From Monodelphis domestica (lineage: Eukaryota; Chordata; Mammalia; Didelphimorphia; Didelphidae): DNA of 64,000 bases. The stretch lies in assembly GCF_027887165.1 (NCBI RefSeq), contig NC_077227.1:62538107-62602106 (forward strand), written 5' to 3'. The position numbers and the translations under genes are program-made. The number at the start of each line of letters is the position of its first letter. Within the stretch, counting starts at the first letter, position 1. This document shows positions 1-9,114 of this stretch, piece by piece. Below the pieces are notes generated by a model. That model saw nothing but the letters and a program-made list of their open reading frames with translations, searched no databases and had not been told where the DNA came from.

Positions 1-287
1 CCAATGCAACTGAACATTCTCTGAAGCTTATGGTCTTAGAGTTGTCTAAGGACATTGAAAGCATAGTAATACTCCTATCAGTGTTAAACCCTGGAGTATT
101 TTCTTTTTGCTGTCATTACTCAAAGCTCAGCTTAATTCTGAAATGAATACTGACCCTTCGGAACACAAATTTAAAAAACAAAACCCCAAACAAACCAAAA
201 TCCTATCCCACCACTCAGGTTGGCCTTGGATCTGCTCAAGCACTCACAAATGACATCTATCCTTAATTGACAAAGTAAGACAAAGAT

Positions 288-293
288 TTTATT
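288..293 (-). promoter_or_regulatory. Polyadenylation signal of the homeobox gene
   Basis: The plus strand reads TTTATT here, which is AATAAA on the minus strand. It lies about 60 bp past the homeobox stop codon at 353-355, a normal distance for a short 3' UTR. No cleavage site was tested. Confidence 0.55.
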
Positions 294-352
294 ATAGTGC
301 CTATCACACCATGCTATCCATATTCCTCAAAATAACTTGAGATCTCTATTTT

Positions 353-1804
353 TCACTTAACTGAAAATTCACCATTTAGTATAGATATTAAGGTATCTCG
401 AAATGAGGAATTTAGGAATCTGTCATATGGTGTCTTTAACCAATCACTGAGGAGGTCAGCCAGATACTCATCAGGATCAACCAGATATCCCTGGGGACAT
501 GTCGGATGCTCCTGTGGGACATTCAGATCACCCTGTGGGGCAACCTCCAGGGAGGCAGCTGGATCTCCATCAGGAAGCAAACATGTAGACTCAAGTCCAA
601 TGGTTCTCTTGGATAGATCAATGGGACTCAGTTCTTCTTGGTGCTCTTCCTCTATCAACAAAAGAGGTGGCTGTGTCAGACCTTGAAGCTCTTGTGGTGC
701 TTGATTCAGAGATGGGGTTATGTGTTGTGTCTGAAAGGTGGGATGTTGAGGCACCAAGGGCAAAAGGGCTTCTGACTGCTGAGGTTGATACTGCTGCGGT
801 TGACATGGGGGCTCTTGTGCATCCTGAAAAGGCAATGGGTAATGGTTTGAGTAAAGCTGTCTATTTATCCAGTTTTGCTCTTGACCATGAGGTGTTGAGT
901 ACACTTCTCCATAAGAGGGGGTGTGGGGGCCATAGTTTTGTGGCCCAGGTGTACTCTGAAGAGCTGAGGAAGGTGCACACTGACTGGAACTTCTTTGGGA
1001 CATTGTACAAAGCTGAAGTTCAGTTGAGGCATTTGTGGTTGGGGAGGAATCAGAGTAATGTCCTTGGGCACTTGAGCAAGCATCCTCAGTGGCTGGATCC
1101 ACCTTCTTTCTCTTTGGGGAGCAGCTAGTCCTTTGACCAGCTTCCTGACTAGGCTCATAAGAGGAGGTGTGTGGGCCATAGTTTTGTGGCCCAGGTGTAC
1201 TCTGAAGAGCTGAGGAAGGTGCACACTGACTGGAACTTCTTTGGGACATTGTACAAAGCTGAAGTTCAGTTGAGGCATTTGTGGTTGGGGAGGAATCAGA
1301 GTAATGTCCTTGGGCACTTGAGCAAGCATCCTCAGTGGCTGGATCCACCTTCTTTCTCTTTGGGGAGCAGCTAGTCCTTTGACCAGCTTCCTGACTAGGC
1401 TCATAAGAGGAGGTGTGTGGGCCATAGATTTGTGGCCCAGGTGTACTCTGAAGAGCTGAGGAAGGTGCACACTGACTGGAACTTCTTTGGGACATTGTAC
1501 AAAGCTGAAGTTCAGTTGAGGCATTTGTGGTTGGGGAGGAATCAGAGTAATGTCCTTGGGCACTTGAGCAAGCATCCTCAGTGGCTGAATCCACCTTCTT
1601 TCTCTTTGGGGAGCAGCTAGTCCTTTGGCCAACTTCCTGACTAGGCTCTTCATCTGTGCTGGAGGAAGACCCAGACATACTGGGTGATGACAGAGCATTT
1701 TCAGAGAGGTCCTCTCCCTGAATTTCACCTAAGCTTGTAGAAGGTTGAGATGGAAGCTGTTTTGGATTCAATGATTTTCTAGCTCTTCTGTTTTGGAACC
1801 AGAC
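353..1804 (-). CDS. PRD-class homeobox protein, exon 3 (end of homeodomain and long C-terminal tail)
   Basis: This is the terminal exon of a predicted 556-residue DNA-binding transcription factor that should act in the nucleus. It opens at a TTTAG acceptor (intron ends at 1805) in phase 0 with VWFQNRRARKS, which is homeodomain residues 47-57 with the DNA-contact residues Q50, N51 and R53. The frame stays open for 483 codons to a TAA at 353. The tail is rich in Ser, Pro and Gln. It holds three tandem 82-residue repeats (residues 126-371), each with a basic PKRKKVD cluster like the SV40 nuclear signal. A PIDLS motif (residues 467-471, bases 611-625) fits the PxDLS pattern bound by CtBP corepressors. 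The last 40 residues include an acidic, hydrophobic stretch (DEYLADLLSDWL) that could be an activation helix. Homeodomain type and exon structure are seen; nuclear import, CtBP binding and activation are inferred. I recall DUX and Mix/Sebox proteins as the nearest types but cannot choose between them. Confidence 0.87.
   Translation of the reverse strand, partial: VWFQNRRARKSLNPKQLPSQPSTSLGEIQGEDLSENALSSPSMSGSSSSTDEEPSQEVGQRTSCSPKRKKVDSATEDACSSAQGHYSDSSPTTNASTELQLCTMSQRSSSQCAPSSALQSTPGPQIYGPHTSSYEPSQEAGQRTSCSPKRKKVDPATEDACSSAQGHYSDSSPTTNASTELQLCTMSQRSSSQCAPSSALQSTPGPQNYGPHTSSYEPSQEAGQRTSCSPKRKKVDPATEDACSSAQGHYSDSSPTTNASTELQLCTMSQRSSSQCAPSSALQSTPGPQNYGPHTPSYGEVYSTPHGQEQNWINRQLYSNHYPLPFQDAQEPPCQPQQYQPQQSEALLPLVPQHPTFQTQHITPSLNQAPQELQGLTQPPLLLIEEEHQEELSPIDLSKRTIGLESTCLLPDGDPAASLEVAPQGDLNVPQEHPTCPQGYLVDPDEYLADLLSDWLKTPYDRFLNSSFRDTLISILNGEFSVK
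911..1648 (-). repeat. Three 246-bp tandem coding repeats in the homeobox gene
   Basis: Three head-to-tail units (1403-1648, 1157-1402 and 911-1156 in coding order) are exactly 246 bp each, so each adds 82 codons and keeps the frame. They differ at only a few positions. Each encodes EPSQE.GQRTSCSPKRKKVD at its start and ends in YGPHTSSY or a close variant. Near-identity means recent amplification or ongoing homogenisation. Confidence 0.95.
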
Positions 1805-1805
1805 C

Positions 1806-2339
1806 TAAATGGGGAGAGGAAATGTCATAATGTCCATTAACCACACTTCAATTTTATTTTTACCTTATCATGAAAAGGGGTCAATTGTTGTTTCTTTAAA
1901 CAGGTATTTCTCTAAACATTGTAAAACTGATCAATGGTTAAGAGTTTTGTTCATCATCACAGGAACCATTGTAATCAAGCTATAAGGCTTTAAGGCTTAC
2001 AGTGTTACTGTGCAGGTCTAATGCCTACATCTCAGTAAGCAAGCAAAACAAGCATGTCAGTTGAAGTAGATGAGAAAGATAGATGAAGGATAATTTGGTG
2101 TGGTCCCAAGATGTTTTCCTAGAGTTGGGCTCCATTAATACAGGGAGCAGGTAGATAAGGAACCTTCTGGAGAATTTTATAGGAAGATGACTAAGTCTCT
2201 TGCCCCTCCATAATGCCATGGACTCTGGAAGATCCCTAATCTGGGAGGAGAGCACAGGGGGTTGAGTTGTCATGAAGCCTTTGAGAGAATGTTGCTATGA
2301 TGATGAAGACTATTCAGATGGTCTGATAGATAGTGAAAT
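1806..2339. other. Intron 2, 3' part: no feature seen
   Basis: This is intronic sequence of the homeobox gene, upstream (in gene sense) of exon 3. I see no repeat family or conserved element here apart from the acceptor side of the intron. Confidence 0.5.
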
Positions 2340-3380
2340 TAAGAATCAATCACATCTAATTTCCAAAATATATACAGAACTAAGTCAAACTCATAAGAAA
2401 TCAAGCCATTCCCCAATTGAAAAATGGTCAAGGGATATGAATAGGCAATTTTCAGATGAAGAAATCAAAACTATAAATAATCATGTGAAAAAGGGTTCTA
2501 AATTTCTCCTGATTAGAGAAATGCAAATCAAAACAACTCTGAGGTACCACCTCATACCTAGCAGATTAGCCAATATGACAGATTAAGGAAAACAATCAAT
2601 GTTGGAGGGGATATGGCAAAATTGGGACACTAATGCATTACTGGTGGAGTTGTGGATTGATCCAACCATTCTGGAAGGAAGTTTGGGATTATGCCCAAAT
2701 TATTGCATGCCCTTTGAACTAGCAATACTACTACAAAGTTCATACCCCCCCCCCCAAAATAAAAAAAAATGTTCATACAAAAATATTTATAGTCACACCT
2801 TTGTGGTGGCAAAAAAAAAAATGGAAAATGAGGGAGGGCTTCTTGATTGGAGAATGGCTGAAAAAATTGTGGTATATGATTGTGATGGGATTTCATTGTA
2901 TTACAAGGAAGGATGAACTGCTTGATTTCTATATGAACTGGAAAGACCTCCATAAACTCATGTAGAGTGAAATGAGCAGGACCAGGAGAACATTGTACAC
3001 AGTAACTGAAACATGATGGAATGATCAAATATAACAGACTTTGCTACTAATAGCAATGCAATGATCCAGGACAATACTGAGGGACTTTTGAAAAAGAATG
3101 CTATCAACATCTAGAGAAAGAAGTGTGGGAGTGGAAATCCAGAAGAAAAACATGTGATTTATCACTCAGTTATATGGGTATATGATTTGGGATTGGGTTT
3201 TTAAAAGAGTACTCTATTACAAATAAGAATAATATGGAAATTGGTTTTGAATAATAAGACAACTAAACCAGTGGAGATTTCCTGTTTGATCCAGGACAGG
3301 GGAGGGAAGAGGGGAGGGAGAGAAAATGAATCATGTAACCATGAGAAAACAGATAAATAAATAAATAAATAAAAAATAAA
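2340..3380 (+). mobile_element. Old 5'-truncated L1, 3' end, inside intron 2
   Basis: The translation carries marks of the L1 ORF2 C-terminus, such as SSHSPIEKW, NRQFSDEEIKTIN and the region corresponding to the Cys/His knuckle, but is split into several frames. It ends in an (AAAT)n-like tail near 3355-3380. It is much more diverged than elements A and B, lies in opposite sense to the host gene and is non-functional. Confidence 0.85.
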
Positions 3381-3665
3381 AGTAACCAATTACAATCTTA
3401 ATGAAGAGGATATCTCTGGACCCTATATAGCCATTAAACTGTACAAAAGGGCTGGGCTGTTAGGGGCCTTTGGTTACTGAGGGACTATTGAGTTATTTTA
3501 TTGATAATTGCTAGTCTTGCCAGTAAAGACGTTAACCTTTGTGCCTCAGTTTCTCATTATGACAGATTTATCTAAACATGACAGGACAAGTTGACAAAAA
3601 GACATTTCTCTTTTTGGCAGATTTCTTCATCTGATTAAAATAAAGGCCTAAAGAGACATAACCTT

Positions 3666-3698
3666 CACTTGATCTTAGCCAAAAGGCTGAGAAGTGAT
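3666..3698 (-). pseudogene. U2 snRNA 5'-end fragment (tailless retropseudogene)
   Basis: On the minus strand this reads like the first 33 nt of U2 snRNA, including CTTTTGGCTAAGATCAAGTG. It stops there and has no A-tail. The 10-bp sequence AGAGACATAA flanks it at 3652-3661 and 3699-3708, as expected for an L1-driven insertion. Only a cctt (3662-3665) separates the fragment from the left repeat. It lies in intron 2 of the homeobox gene. Confidence 0.8.
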
Positions 3699-3728
3699 AG
3701 AGACATAAACTTAAAAATAATCCCCACT

Positions 3729-3933
3729 GGGGGCAGCTGGGTAGCTCAGTGTGTTGAGAGCTAGGCCTAGAGACGGGAGGTCCTAGGTTCAAATCTGACC
3801 TCAGACACTTCCCAGTTGTGTGACCCTGGGCAAGTCACTTGACCCCCATTGCCTAGCCCTTACCACTCTTCTGCCTTGGAGCCAATACACAGTATTGACT
3901 CCAAGACTGAAGGTAAGGGTTTAAAAAAAAAAT
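3729..3933 (+). mobile_element. Marsupial tRNA-type SINE (SINE1_Mdo-like), full length
   Basis: It starts gggggcagctgggtagctca (tRNA-like A-box region), has the B-box-like ggttcaaatctgacc, the body 'tgtgaccctgggcaagtcac', and ends in ggtaagggtttaaaaaa. The duplication aataatccccact flanks it at 3716-3728 and 3934-3946. Sequence is close to the family consensus, so the insertion is fairly young. It lies in intron 2. Confidence 0.9.
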
Positions 3934-3946
3934 AATAATCCCCACT

Positions 3947-4358
3947 ATTTTTTTTCTTAAGGGCCACATCTGGTAAAATTTGCCACATGAAAACACAGAA
4001 GATATACAAATCAAACATCTTTCAGAGCCATGGTACTAAAAAACAGATCCTTTCATAATTGTGTAAATAGTCTGGGAAAAACTCTTCACATCAAATATGT
4101 AGTGTGATGAGGGTCTGATGTTCAACATCCAAAACAATTACATGATCCCCTTAAAGCTCAAAGAGCTGGGATTCCACTGTGTATCATAGTTCTACTAGCA
4201 CAGGAGTAAATGTCAAGTTGATAAAAGAAAGGCAATGTAGGATTTTGTTTTTTAAATAGATTTTATGCTATCTATAACAGAACTTTAAAGAAACACATAT
4301 ATGTGTAGAAACTATCATTTCTATACATGTAACATACCAGCATGAACTCTCTACTTGC
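3947..4358. other. Intron 2, 5' part: no repeat recognised; GC donor at its edge
   Basis: Unremarkable AT-rich intronic DNA. The intron's 5' end (4358-4353 on the minus strand) reads GCAAGT. Confidence 0.5.
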
Positions 4359-4516
4359 CTGTATTCTGTCTTCGGGAACATTGATCATCTTGGAAAGTTG
4401 TTCTCTTTCTTTTATCCCAGGGTAGTTGTTCTTTTGAAAGTAGTCGATCAAAGTATCGAGTTGTACTTTACTAAATATTGTTCGTTTTCTTCTTGCAGGT
4501 AGGTTAGAGCCAGGCT
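4359..4516 (-). CDS. PRD-class homeobox protein, exon 2 (homeodomain residues 1-46)
   Basis: The acceptor reads TTTCTCTTAG with the exon starting at 4516. The split codon from exon 1 (A plus AG) gives Lys21, then the frame runs PGSNLPARRKRT and on to EDRIQ. This covers homeodomain positions 1-46, with R5, F8, L16 and F20 all in place, YPGI at positions 25-28 and RIQ at 44-46. The exon ends in CAG and is followed by GCAAGT, so the donor is GC rather than GT. Joining to exon 3 gives an uninterrupted 60-residue homeodomain (protein residues 28-87). The run of basic residues and the YFQ..NYP core resemble Mix/Bix homeodomains as I remember them; YPGI and NRRAR resemble DUX homeodomains. Confidence 0.88.
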
Positions 4517-5390
4517 CTAAGAGAAAGGGAGGGAAAAGATTTGGAGAGTTAATTTACAAAAACTGGAGCATTTCCTTCTCTTACTAGATCACATGTAGAA
4601 TAATGGCTTTGAGCCTTCAAAAAGCCTCTGTAGCAATGGACACAACTGTGTCTTGTCTTTAATCCTCCCTCCCTTCCTTTCCCTGATATGCTTTTCTCCT
4701 TCTCTTTGCCCAGTATTTCTATCTTTTCATTCTCTTCTTCCTTCATTAGGAATATTCCATAAAGTGTGTCCTCAGGTCTTTATTATGCCCCTTATATCTG
4801 TTTGTTCCCTTTCCTTTTCTCAAGACTTTTAGGCCAATCAAGTTATTACTTTTGACTTTCCTATTGTAATACCCTCCCTTAAATAGATGCTCTGCCTCCA
4901 CATTTATTCACTTGACTGCTTGACATTGGCAAATAATTTAAATATCTTCCCCCCACCCCATTCTCTTCCCCTCCATCAACTCCACCATCATTCTTTCATT
5001 TACTCCTCATTTCTTAAGGAGGGGAAAAGAAGTGGAGTATATGAAGCAAAGGCCTCTGAATCTGGTGGCAAGTCAATTAACTACAATTTGGAACCAACCT
5101 ACCTCTCCAGCTTACTTCTACATTCTCCAGCCCAGCTGAACAACCACTTTCTCATTCAGTGTCTTGGCTCAGGTATCCTCTAGGCTTGGAATCCCCTCTC
5201 TCACCCCTTGGACCCTTGAAATCCCCCCTTTCTTGCCACTTTGTCCATGGTGATTACTTTCTCTACCATCCCACTCTTGGATGACAAAGATCTTCCCTTC
5301 CTCATCTCTTACTCCTTTTCTCCTTCAGTTTTACCATAGTGATGTCAGGTTATAGTGACAATCAGTTCTATCATAGGTGCCCCCATTTCT
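4517..5390. other. Intron 1 sequence, pyrimidine-rich, no feature recognised
   Basis: The plus strand is rich in C and T (4640-5340). No coding potential or repeat family is recognised. Short open frames here look like chance. Confidence 0.45.
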
Positions 5391-5392
5391 AA

Positions 5393-5455
5393 CTGGTGGA
5401 ATTGGCCTGGATGGCTACAAAGGTCTCTTCCAGCTCTAGATATATAAATGTGAGA
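5393..5455 (+). mobile_element. CR1/L3-like LINE 3' end remnant
   Basis: The stretch 'ggcctggatggctacaaagg' followed by 'ctcttccagctctagatat' follows the familiar 3' end of mammalian L3/CR1 LINEs. It is short and old; the assignment is from memory. Confidence 0.35.
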
Positions 5456-5679
5456 TGCAGAACAGGGATTTGGTACTTGTTGAACTGTAGCTCATCTACC
5501 ATGAAGCCCAGGGTTGTGGGTGCCTAAAAAGAAGCTGCAGGCTTGAAAAGCCTAGTGCAAATGCTGAGAAACAACTGTCCCAAGAGGTAGGAAGTTGTGT
5601 CTATTCCTAGCCCTGACTCCTTCTCTCTCTCTCCACTGGGCAGAGAGGGCAGATCACTAGGTTGAGTTCCCTAGAGCTC

Positions 5680-5795
5680 TAAGGGATTCAAAGATTGGCT
5701 CAGGGTCACACAGCCAAACTATGTCAGAGGTAGGACTTGAACTTAAGGGCAGATCTTTTAATTCATGATGCCATGTTTGCCTCTCCATATTTGAA
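5680..5795 (-). mobile_element. MIR/Ther-type CORE-SINE fragment
   Basis: 'ctcagggtcacacagccaaa' followed by 'gtcagaggtaggacttgaac' is the pattern of a MIR-like SINE read in antisense. It is an ancient fragment with no visible ends. Confidence 0.45.
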
Positions 5796-5859
5796 CCCCT
5801 TTCTAAATCCTCTGGTCTTCTTGGCTCTGGGGTCAGCCTCATCATATCCATTGAGCCAT

Positions 5860-6052
5860 TTTAATAGCTCAAGATAGAGAACCAAACCTGGAGTCATAAG
5901 GACCTGGGTTCTCATCTGATCTTAGGCTAACCTCAAACATTTTGAACCATGGGACCCTGGGCAAGTCACTTAACCCTAATTGCCTAGTCCTTACTGTCCT
6001 TCCATCTTGAAACCAAAATCAATTCTAAAGCAGAAGGGAAGGGCTTTAAAAA
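5860..6052 (+). mobile_element. Diverged marsupial tRNA-type SINE
   Basis: The body 'gaccctgggcaagtcactta' and the end 'gggctttaaaaaaaa' are recognisable, while the head is strongly diverged. It is older than the copy at 3729. It faces the minus-strand SINE at 6077, so the two could form a weak inverted repeat in the intron 1 transcript. Confidence 0.65.
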
Positions 6053-6076
6053 AAATCCTAATATATAACTCTTTTT

Positions 6077-6275
6077 CTTTAAACCCTTACCTTCCAGCTT
6101 GGAATCAATACTGTGTATTGGTTCCAAGGCAGGAGAGTGGTAAGGGCTAGGCAATGGGGATTAAGTGACTTGCCCAGGGTCACACAGCTAGGAAGTGACT
6201 GAGGACAAATTTGAACACAGAACCTCCTGTCTCTAGGCCTGGCTCTCAATCCACTGAGCTACCCAGCCGCCCCCC
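6077..6275 (-). mobile_element. Marsupial tRNA-type SINE, near full length
   Basis: It reads from the antisense tail (ttaaacccttaccttc) through 'gacttgcccagggtcacaca' to the antisense head 'gagctacccagccgcccccc'. It is in intron 1, in the same sense as the host gene. Confidence 0.85.
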
Positions 6276-6284
6276 CTCCATATT

Positions 6285-6941
6285 ATATATATATAAAACT
6301 CAAGACACTAGTGAAAGAAAAACATCCAGACAAAGTCCTTCATTAATAGTAACAACTTTAAAAATCTTTTTTGAGGGCAGATTTCCAAGCATCAACTTAA
6401 GCCCTTCCCACCACAGATTTATTGCTGACAACATGCAAGACATAGAGATAGAATGAAGATAACAAGCAACCTCTTCCTCCAACCTTCCCCTCTACTCCCC
6501 TTAACATTTAGGAGTTTGCATTCTCCTTGGGTGATAAAATATGCAAACTGATAAGCATAGATAATCTGGACTAGGAAGACTGTTCAGGCAGAAGGGAAGA
6601 CAGTTTGAATCAATTTCACAAGGGGTCTCAATGTATTATTTCAGAATAAAATGCAAAGGGTTTGAATTAACCTGGGAGTGGGGAGAGTTGGAGGAGAGAC
6701 TGGGCTCTTTCATCTATTCATTCACACTTTCATTCATTGACCATTTTTTTCAAGGACCAAGGATCTGACCCTGAACTTAATCTGAGCTAATAAAAATATT
6801 CCAGCACTAACCCAGAAGCATCCTGTCAACTGAAATTCCTTCAAAGTCCGGAAATCCTGAAGACACGGAAGAGATGTCAACCCATCATCCCCATAGAAAA
6901 GTCATCAAACTTCAACAAGTCTTTGTGGAACAGAAGGCTTC
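6285..6941. other. Intron 1, 5' part: no feature seen
   Basis: A short AT run near 6285-6295 is followed by plain sequence. No conserved coding or RNA signal is recognised before exon 1. Confidence 0.45.
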
Positions 6942-6947
6942 ACTTAC

Positions 6948-7008
6948 TCAAAGAATCAGGTTTCCTCTCCTCTGGTGGAGGTTTGGTGCCCATGCTCCTT
7001 CGAGGCAT
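6948..7008 (-). CDS. PRD-class homeobox protein, exon 1 (start codon)
   Basis: The exon reads MPRRSMGTKPPPEERKPDSL plus one base of codon 21, and ends at a GTAAGT donor (6947-6942). The start ATG at 7006-7008 is the first in its frame, because an in-frame TAG lies 30 bp upstream at 7036-7038. A second ATG is codon 6. The phase matches exon 2 exactly (20 codons plus 1 base, then 2 bases), which is strong support for the join. The short basic and proline-rich leader before the homeodomain is typical of PRD-like genes whose first exon is tiny. Confidence 0.75.
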
Positions 7009-7139
7009 TAGAAGACAGGATCCAAATGAGGTGTGCTAGGGAGTGCTGCGGAAAGAATAAAAAATCTTGCTCCCAAGGACTGAAAGGAATGGAGAAGCCT
7101 TAAAGCATCCACTTGTGAGTTACTTCGACTCCTCCCTTC

Positions 7140-7180
7140 AAGTCCCGACCAATAGAAACCAAGAGCCCCGCCTCCTTTTA
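7140..7180 (-). promoter_or_regulatory. Candidate promoter of the homeobox gene (CCAAT box and GC box)
   Basis: About 140-165 bp upstream of the start codon the plus strand carries CCAAT (7149-7153, so inverted relative to the gene) and CCCCGCC (GC box, 7166-7172). No convincing TATA box lies between these and the ATG. The pairing suggests a TATA-less promoter. This is motif evidence only. Confidence 0.4.
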
Positions 7181-7399
7181 TTTCCTGAGGCGCTCTCCAA
7201 AAGCCAGTCTGTGATATCCGTGGTGGTTTTTTTACCCACTAAAAAGCTGCTAAGGACCTAAATTGTTAGAGAAGGGTGGTACCTTGTATCTAAGCACTTA
7301 GGGAAATCAGGTGCTAACTTGGACTTCAGTTTGGTCCACCCATCCAACTAGTGAAATGACTTTCCGGATTATAGAAAGGCTCTAAGAAAAGACTAATTT

Positions 7400-7605
7400 T
7401 AGGGCTAGCTTGGTAGCTGGGTAGCTTAGTGGGTTGAGAGCTGAGCTTGGCCCTGGGAGGTCCTAAGTTCAAATGTTTCCTCAGGCCCTTCCTAGCTCTG
7501 TGACCCTGGGTAAGTCACCCCATCGTCTCGTCCTTATGGCTCTTCTGCCTTGGAACCAATACATAATATTGATTCTAAAGTGGGAAATTAAGGGTTTAAA
7601 AACAA
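7400..7605 (+). mobile_element. Marsupial tRNA-type SINE
   Basis: The head 'agctgggtagcttagtgggt', the body 'ctgtgaccctgggtaagtca' and the tail 'aagggtttaaaaacaaac' are present. A diverged duplication (actaatttta / actaatcttg) brackets it near 7389 and 7612. Confidence 0.8.
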
Positions 7606-7611
7606 ACAAAC

Positions 7612-7785
7612 AACTAATCTTGAGTTCAAATCTAGCTTCAAGACACAAGTCACTTCCCCCCTTTTGCCTCCGTTTCCTCATCTGTTAAATGAGCTAGAGA
7701 AGGAAATGGCAAACCATTCCAATATTCCTGCTAAGAAAACTCCAAATGGGGTCGGGGAAGAGCTAGACATGATTGAACAACAAGG
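7612..7785 (+). mobile_element. Mar1-type CORE-SINE, 3' part
   Basis: 'ctcatctgttaaatgagct' and 'gagaaggaaatggcaaacca', then 'actccaaatggggtc' and 'tagacatgattgaacaacaa' match the marsupial Mar1 3' region as I remember it. It directly follows the SINE at 7400. Confidence 0.7.
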
Positions 7786-8149
7786 GCACTTTCTAAGAGC
7801 CTCAGTTGCAGAGAAGGCGTCCTCTGCTTGGTGGAGGGAAGTTCTTCAGTCTGAGTTCCCTAAACTTGTGACATCTCAGATTATATTTAAAATTACAGTT
7901 TCAAAAACCTGTAGTTCCTGCTGCCTTGCAAAGAGGTTGTGAGAACCGCATGAGATAAGGAGGACAACCAATGCATTAACTTTTCCTGGGTATGTATGTA
8001 AAATTCCTTCTGCTGCAGGACGATTTCCGAAGCTCCGATAGAAATATCCTGAGAAAGCAAGCGTATGGCAACAAGTTGAGGATCATTTCTTTGGAGAAAT
8101 CATTCCCTCCTTGCTGTGGAGCACAATATATATATGTGCACAGAAAGGT

Positions 8150-8680
8150 TTATGTCTAGAGGTAATCTGCTTGTAGGGAAAACATCTCCTGCCTGGGGAT
8201 TGGTGGGCATGCGCAGAGGAGACTCTGGGCTCCCGACTCCACCCCAGTTTGGGGGGAGTGGGGAGTGGGCATTTGGAAAGCCCAGGCAGGGCTGACCCAA
8301 GGCTGAGCCTACCTTCGGTTCTTTCCACCACCTGGCGCAGGGCTGACAAAGAGTATGGTCGGTGGTGCCTTGTAGGCTGTCCACGCCATTGAGGCTGGGG
8401 AAGGGGCTTGGGAGAAGTTCATACAAAACCGGACTCTCAGGTTCTCCCTCTCTTTGACACATGGAGGACTCTTGGGCTCAGCGCCCACCCACCGCCAAAA
8501 CAACCCAGCAGCTCAGGCGTCTAGTCCAGTGAGGGAGGCTGTTGGTCCATGCGTGCTCAAGAATTGGGGTTCATTCAACCGCCCCCCCCCCCAAGCAAGC
8601 GTTCCCCGGAATTGCTCCTGTAACCTCAGCCTGGCAAGCTCGCCTTTTCTGTACCTCTCAGCTTGCTAGGAGGAAATAGT
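8150..8680. other. GC-richer island upstream of the homeobox gene; no gene established
   Basis: This stretch is clearly richer in G and C than its surroundings, with scattered CpG. Open frames on both strands are short and unlike known proteins. A plausible minus-strand donor (AAG then GTAGGC, about 8310) ends an open stretch, so an unrecognised 5' exon is possible. It could also be a distal promoter or enhancer. Confidence 0.3.
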
Positions 8681-8939
8681 TTCTTGTCAACTTTAAAGCC
8701 AGAAAGTCCATGAACTTGCAGCGAAGACAGATAAAACAAAACAAAACAAAAAACCTCAATGAAATCCCTTTCTGCCTGGTGCCAGTAGAGGGTTCCAGGA
8801 GCTCACACACTACCCAAGGTGTCCTGAGAAAATAGAATCATGGAATTCCCTAGTTCTCCTCTGGTTTAACACTCAGGTTTTATTGTTTTCTGAAACTTAA
8901 AAAAAGAAAAAGAAAAATTCTTAAGAATGGAAGATTTAG

Positions 8940-9110
8940 GGGCTGCTAAGTGGTTCAGTGGATAGAGAGAGGAATAACCCTGGAGACAGGAGATCCTGGG
9001 TTCAAATTTAGCCTCAGAAACTTCCTAGTTCCTATATGACCCTGGACAAATCATTTAACCCTAATCCCTCCTGACTTGGAATAGAAGATCAGGGTTTTCA
9101 AGGAAAACAA
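8940..9110 (+). mobile_element. Diverged marsupial tRNA-type SINE
   Basis: 'ggctgctaagtggttcagtg', 'gatcctgggttcaaatttag' and 'tgaccctggacaaatcattt' mark an older copy of the family. The 3' end is degraded. Confidence 0.7.
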
Positions 9111-9114
9111 ATTC

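Noticed and set aside
667-1620. Plus-strand open frames (153, 67 and 67 codons) across the homeobox repeat array
   Set aside because: They are shadows of exon 3. The 246-bp repeat is a multiple of three, so any frame open in one unit stays open in all. No domain and no start context.
1158-1648. CRISPR-like or satellite array
   Set aside because: The units are 246 bp, protein-coding and without spacers; this is a coding tandem repeat.
865-1728. Second minus-strand open frame of 287 codons overlapping exon 3
   Set aside because: Same cause: the repeat length keeps an alternative frame open. It does not join the homeodomain exons in phase, and its content is the repeat read out of frame.
3729-3800. 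tRNA gene at the head of the SINE
   Set aside because: The A- and B-box-like sequence belongs to the SINE and does not fold as a whole tRNA.
8083-8503. Several overlapping minus-strand open frames in the GC-rich island
   Set aside because: GC-rich DNA has few stops; the peptides show no domain and disagree with each other. Kept only as a possible exon or promoter region.
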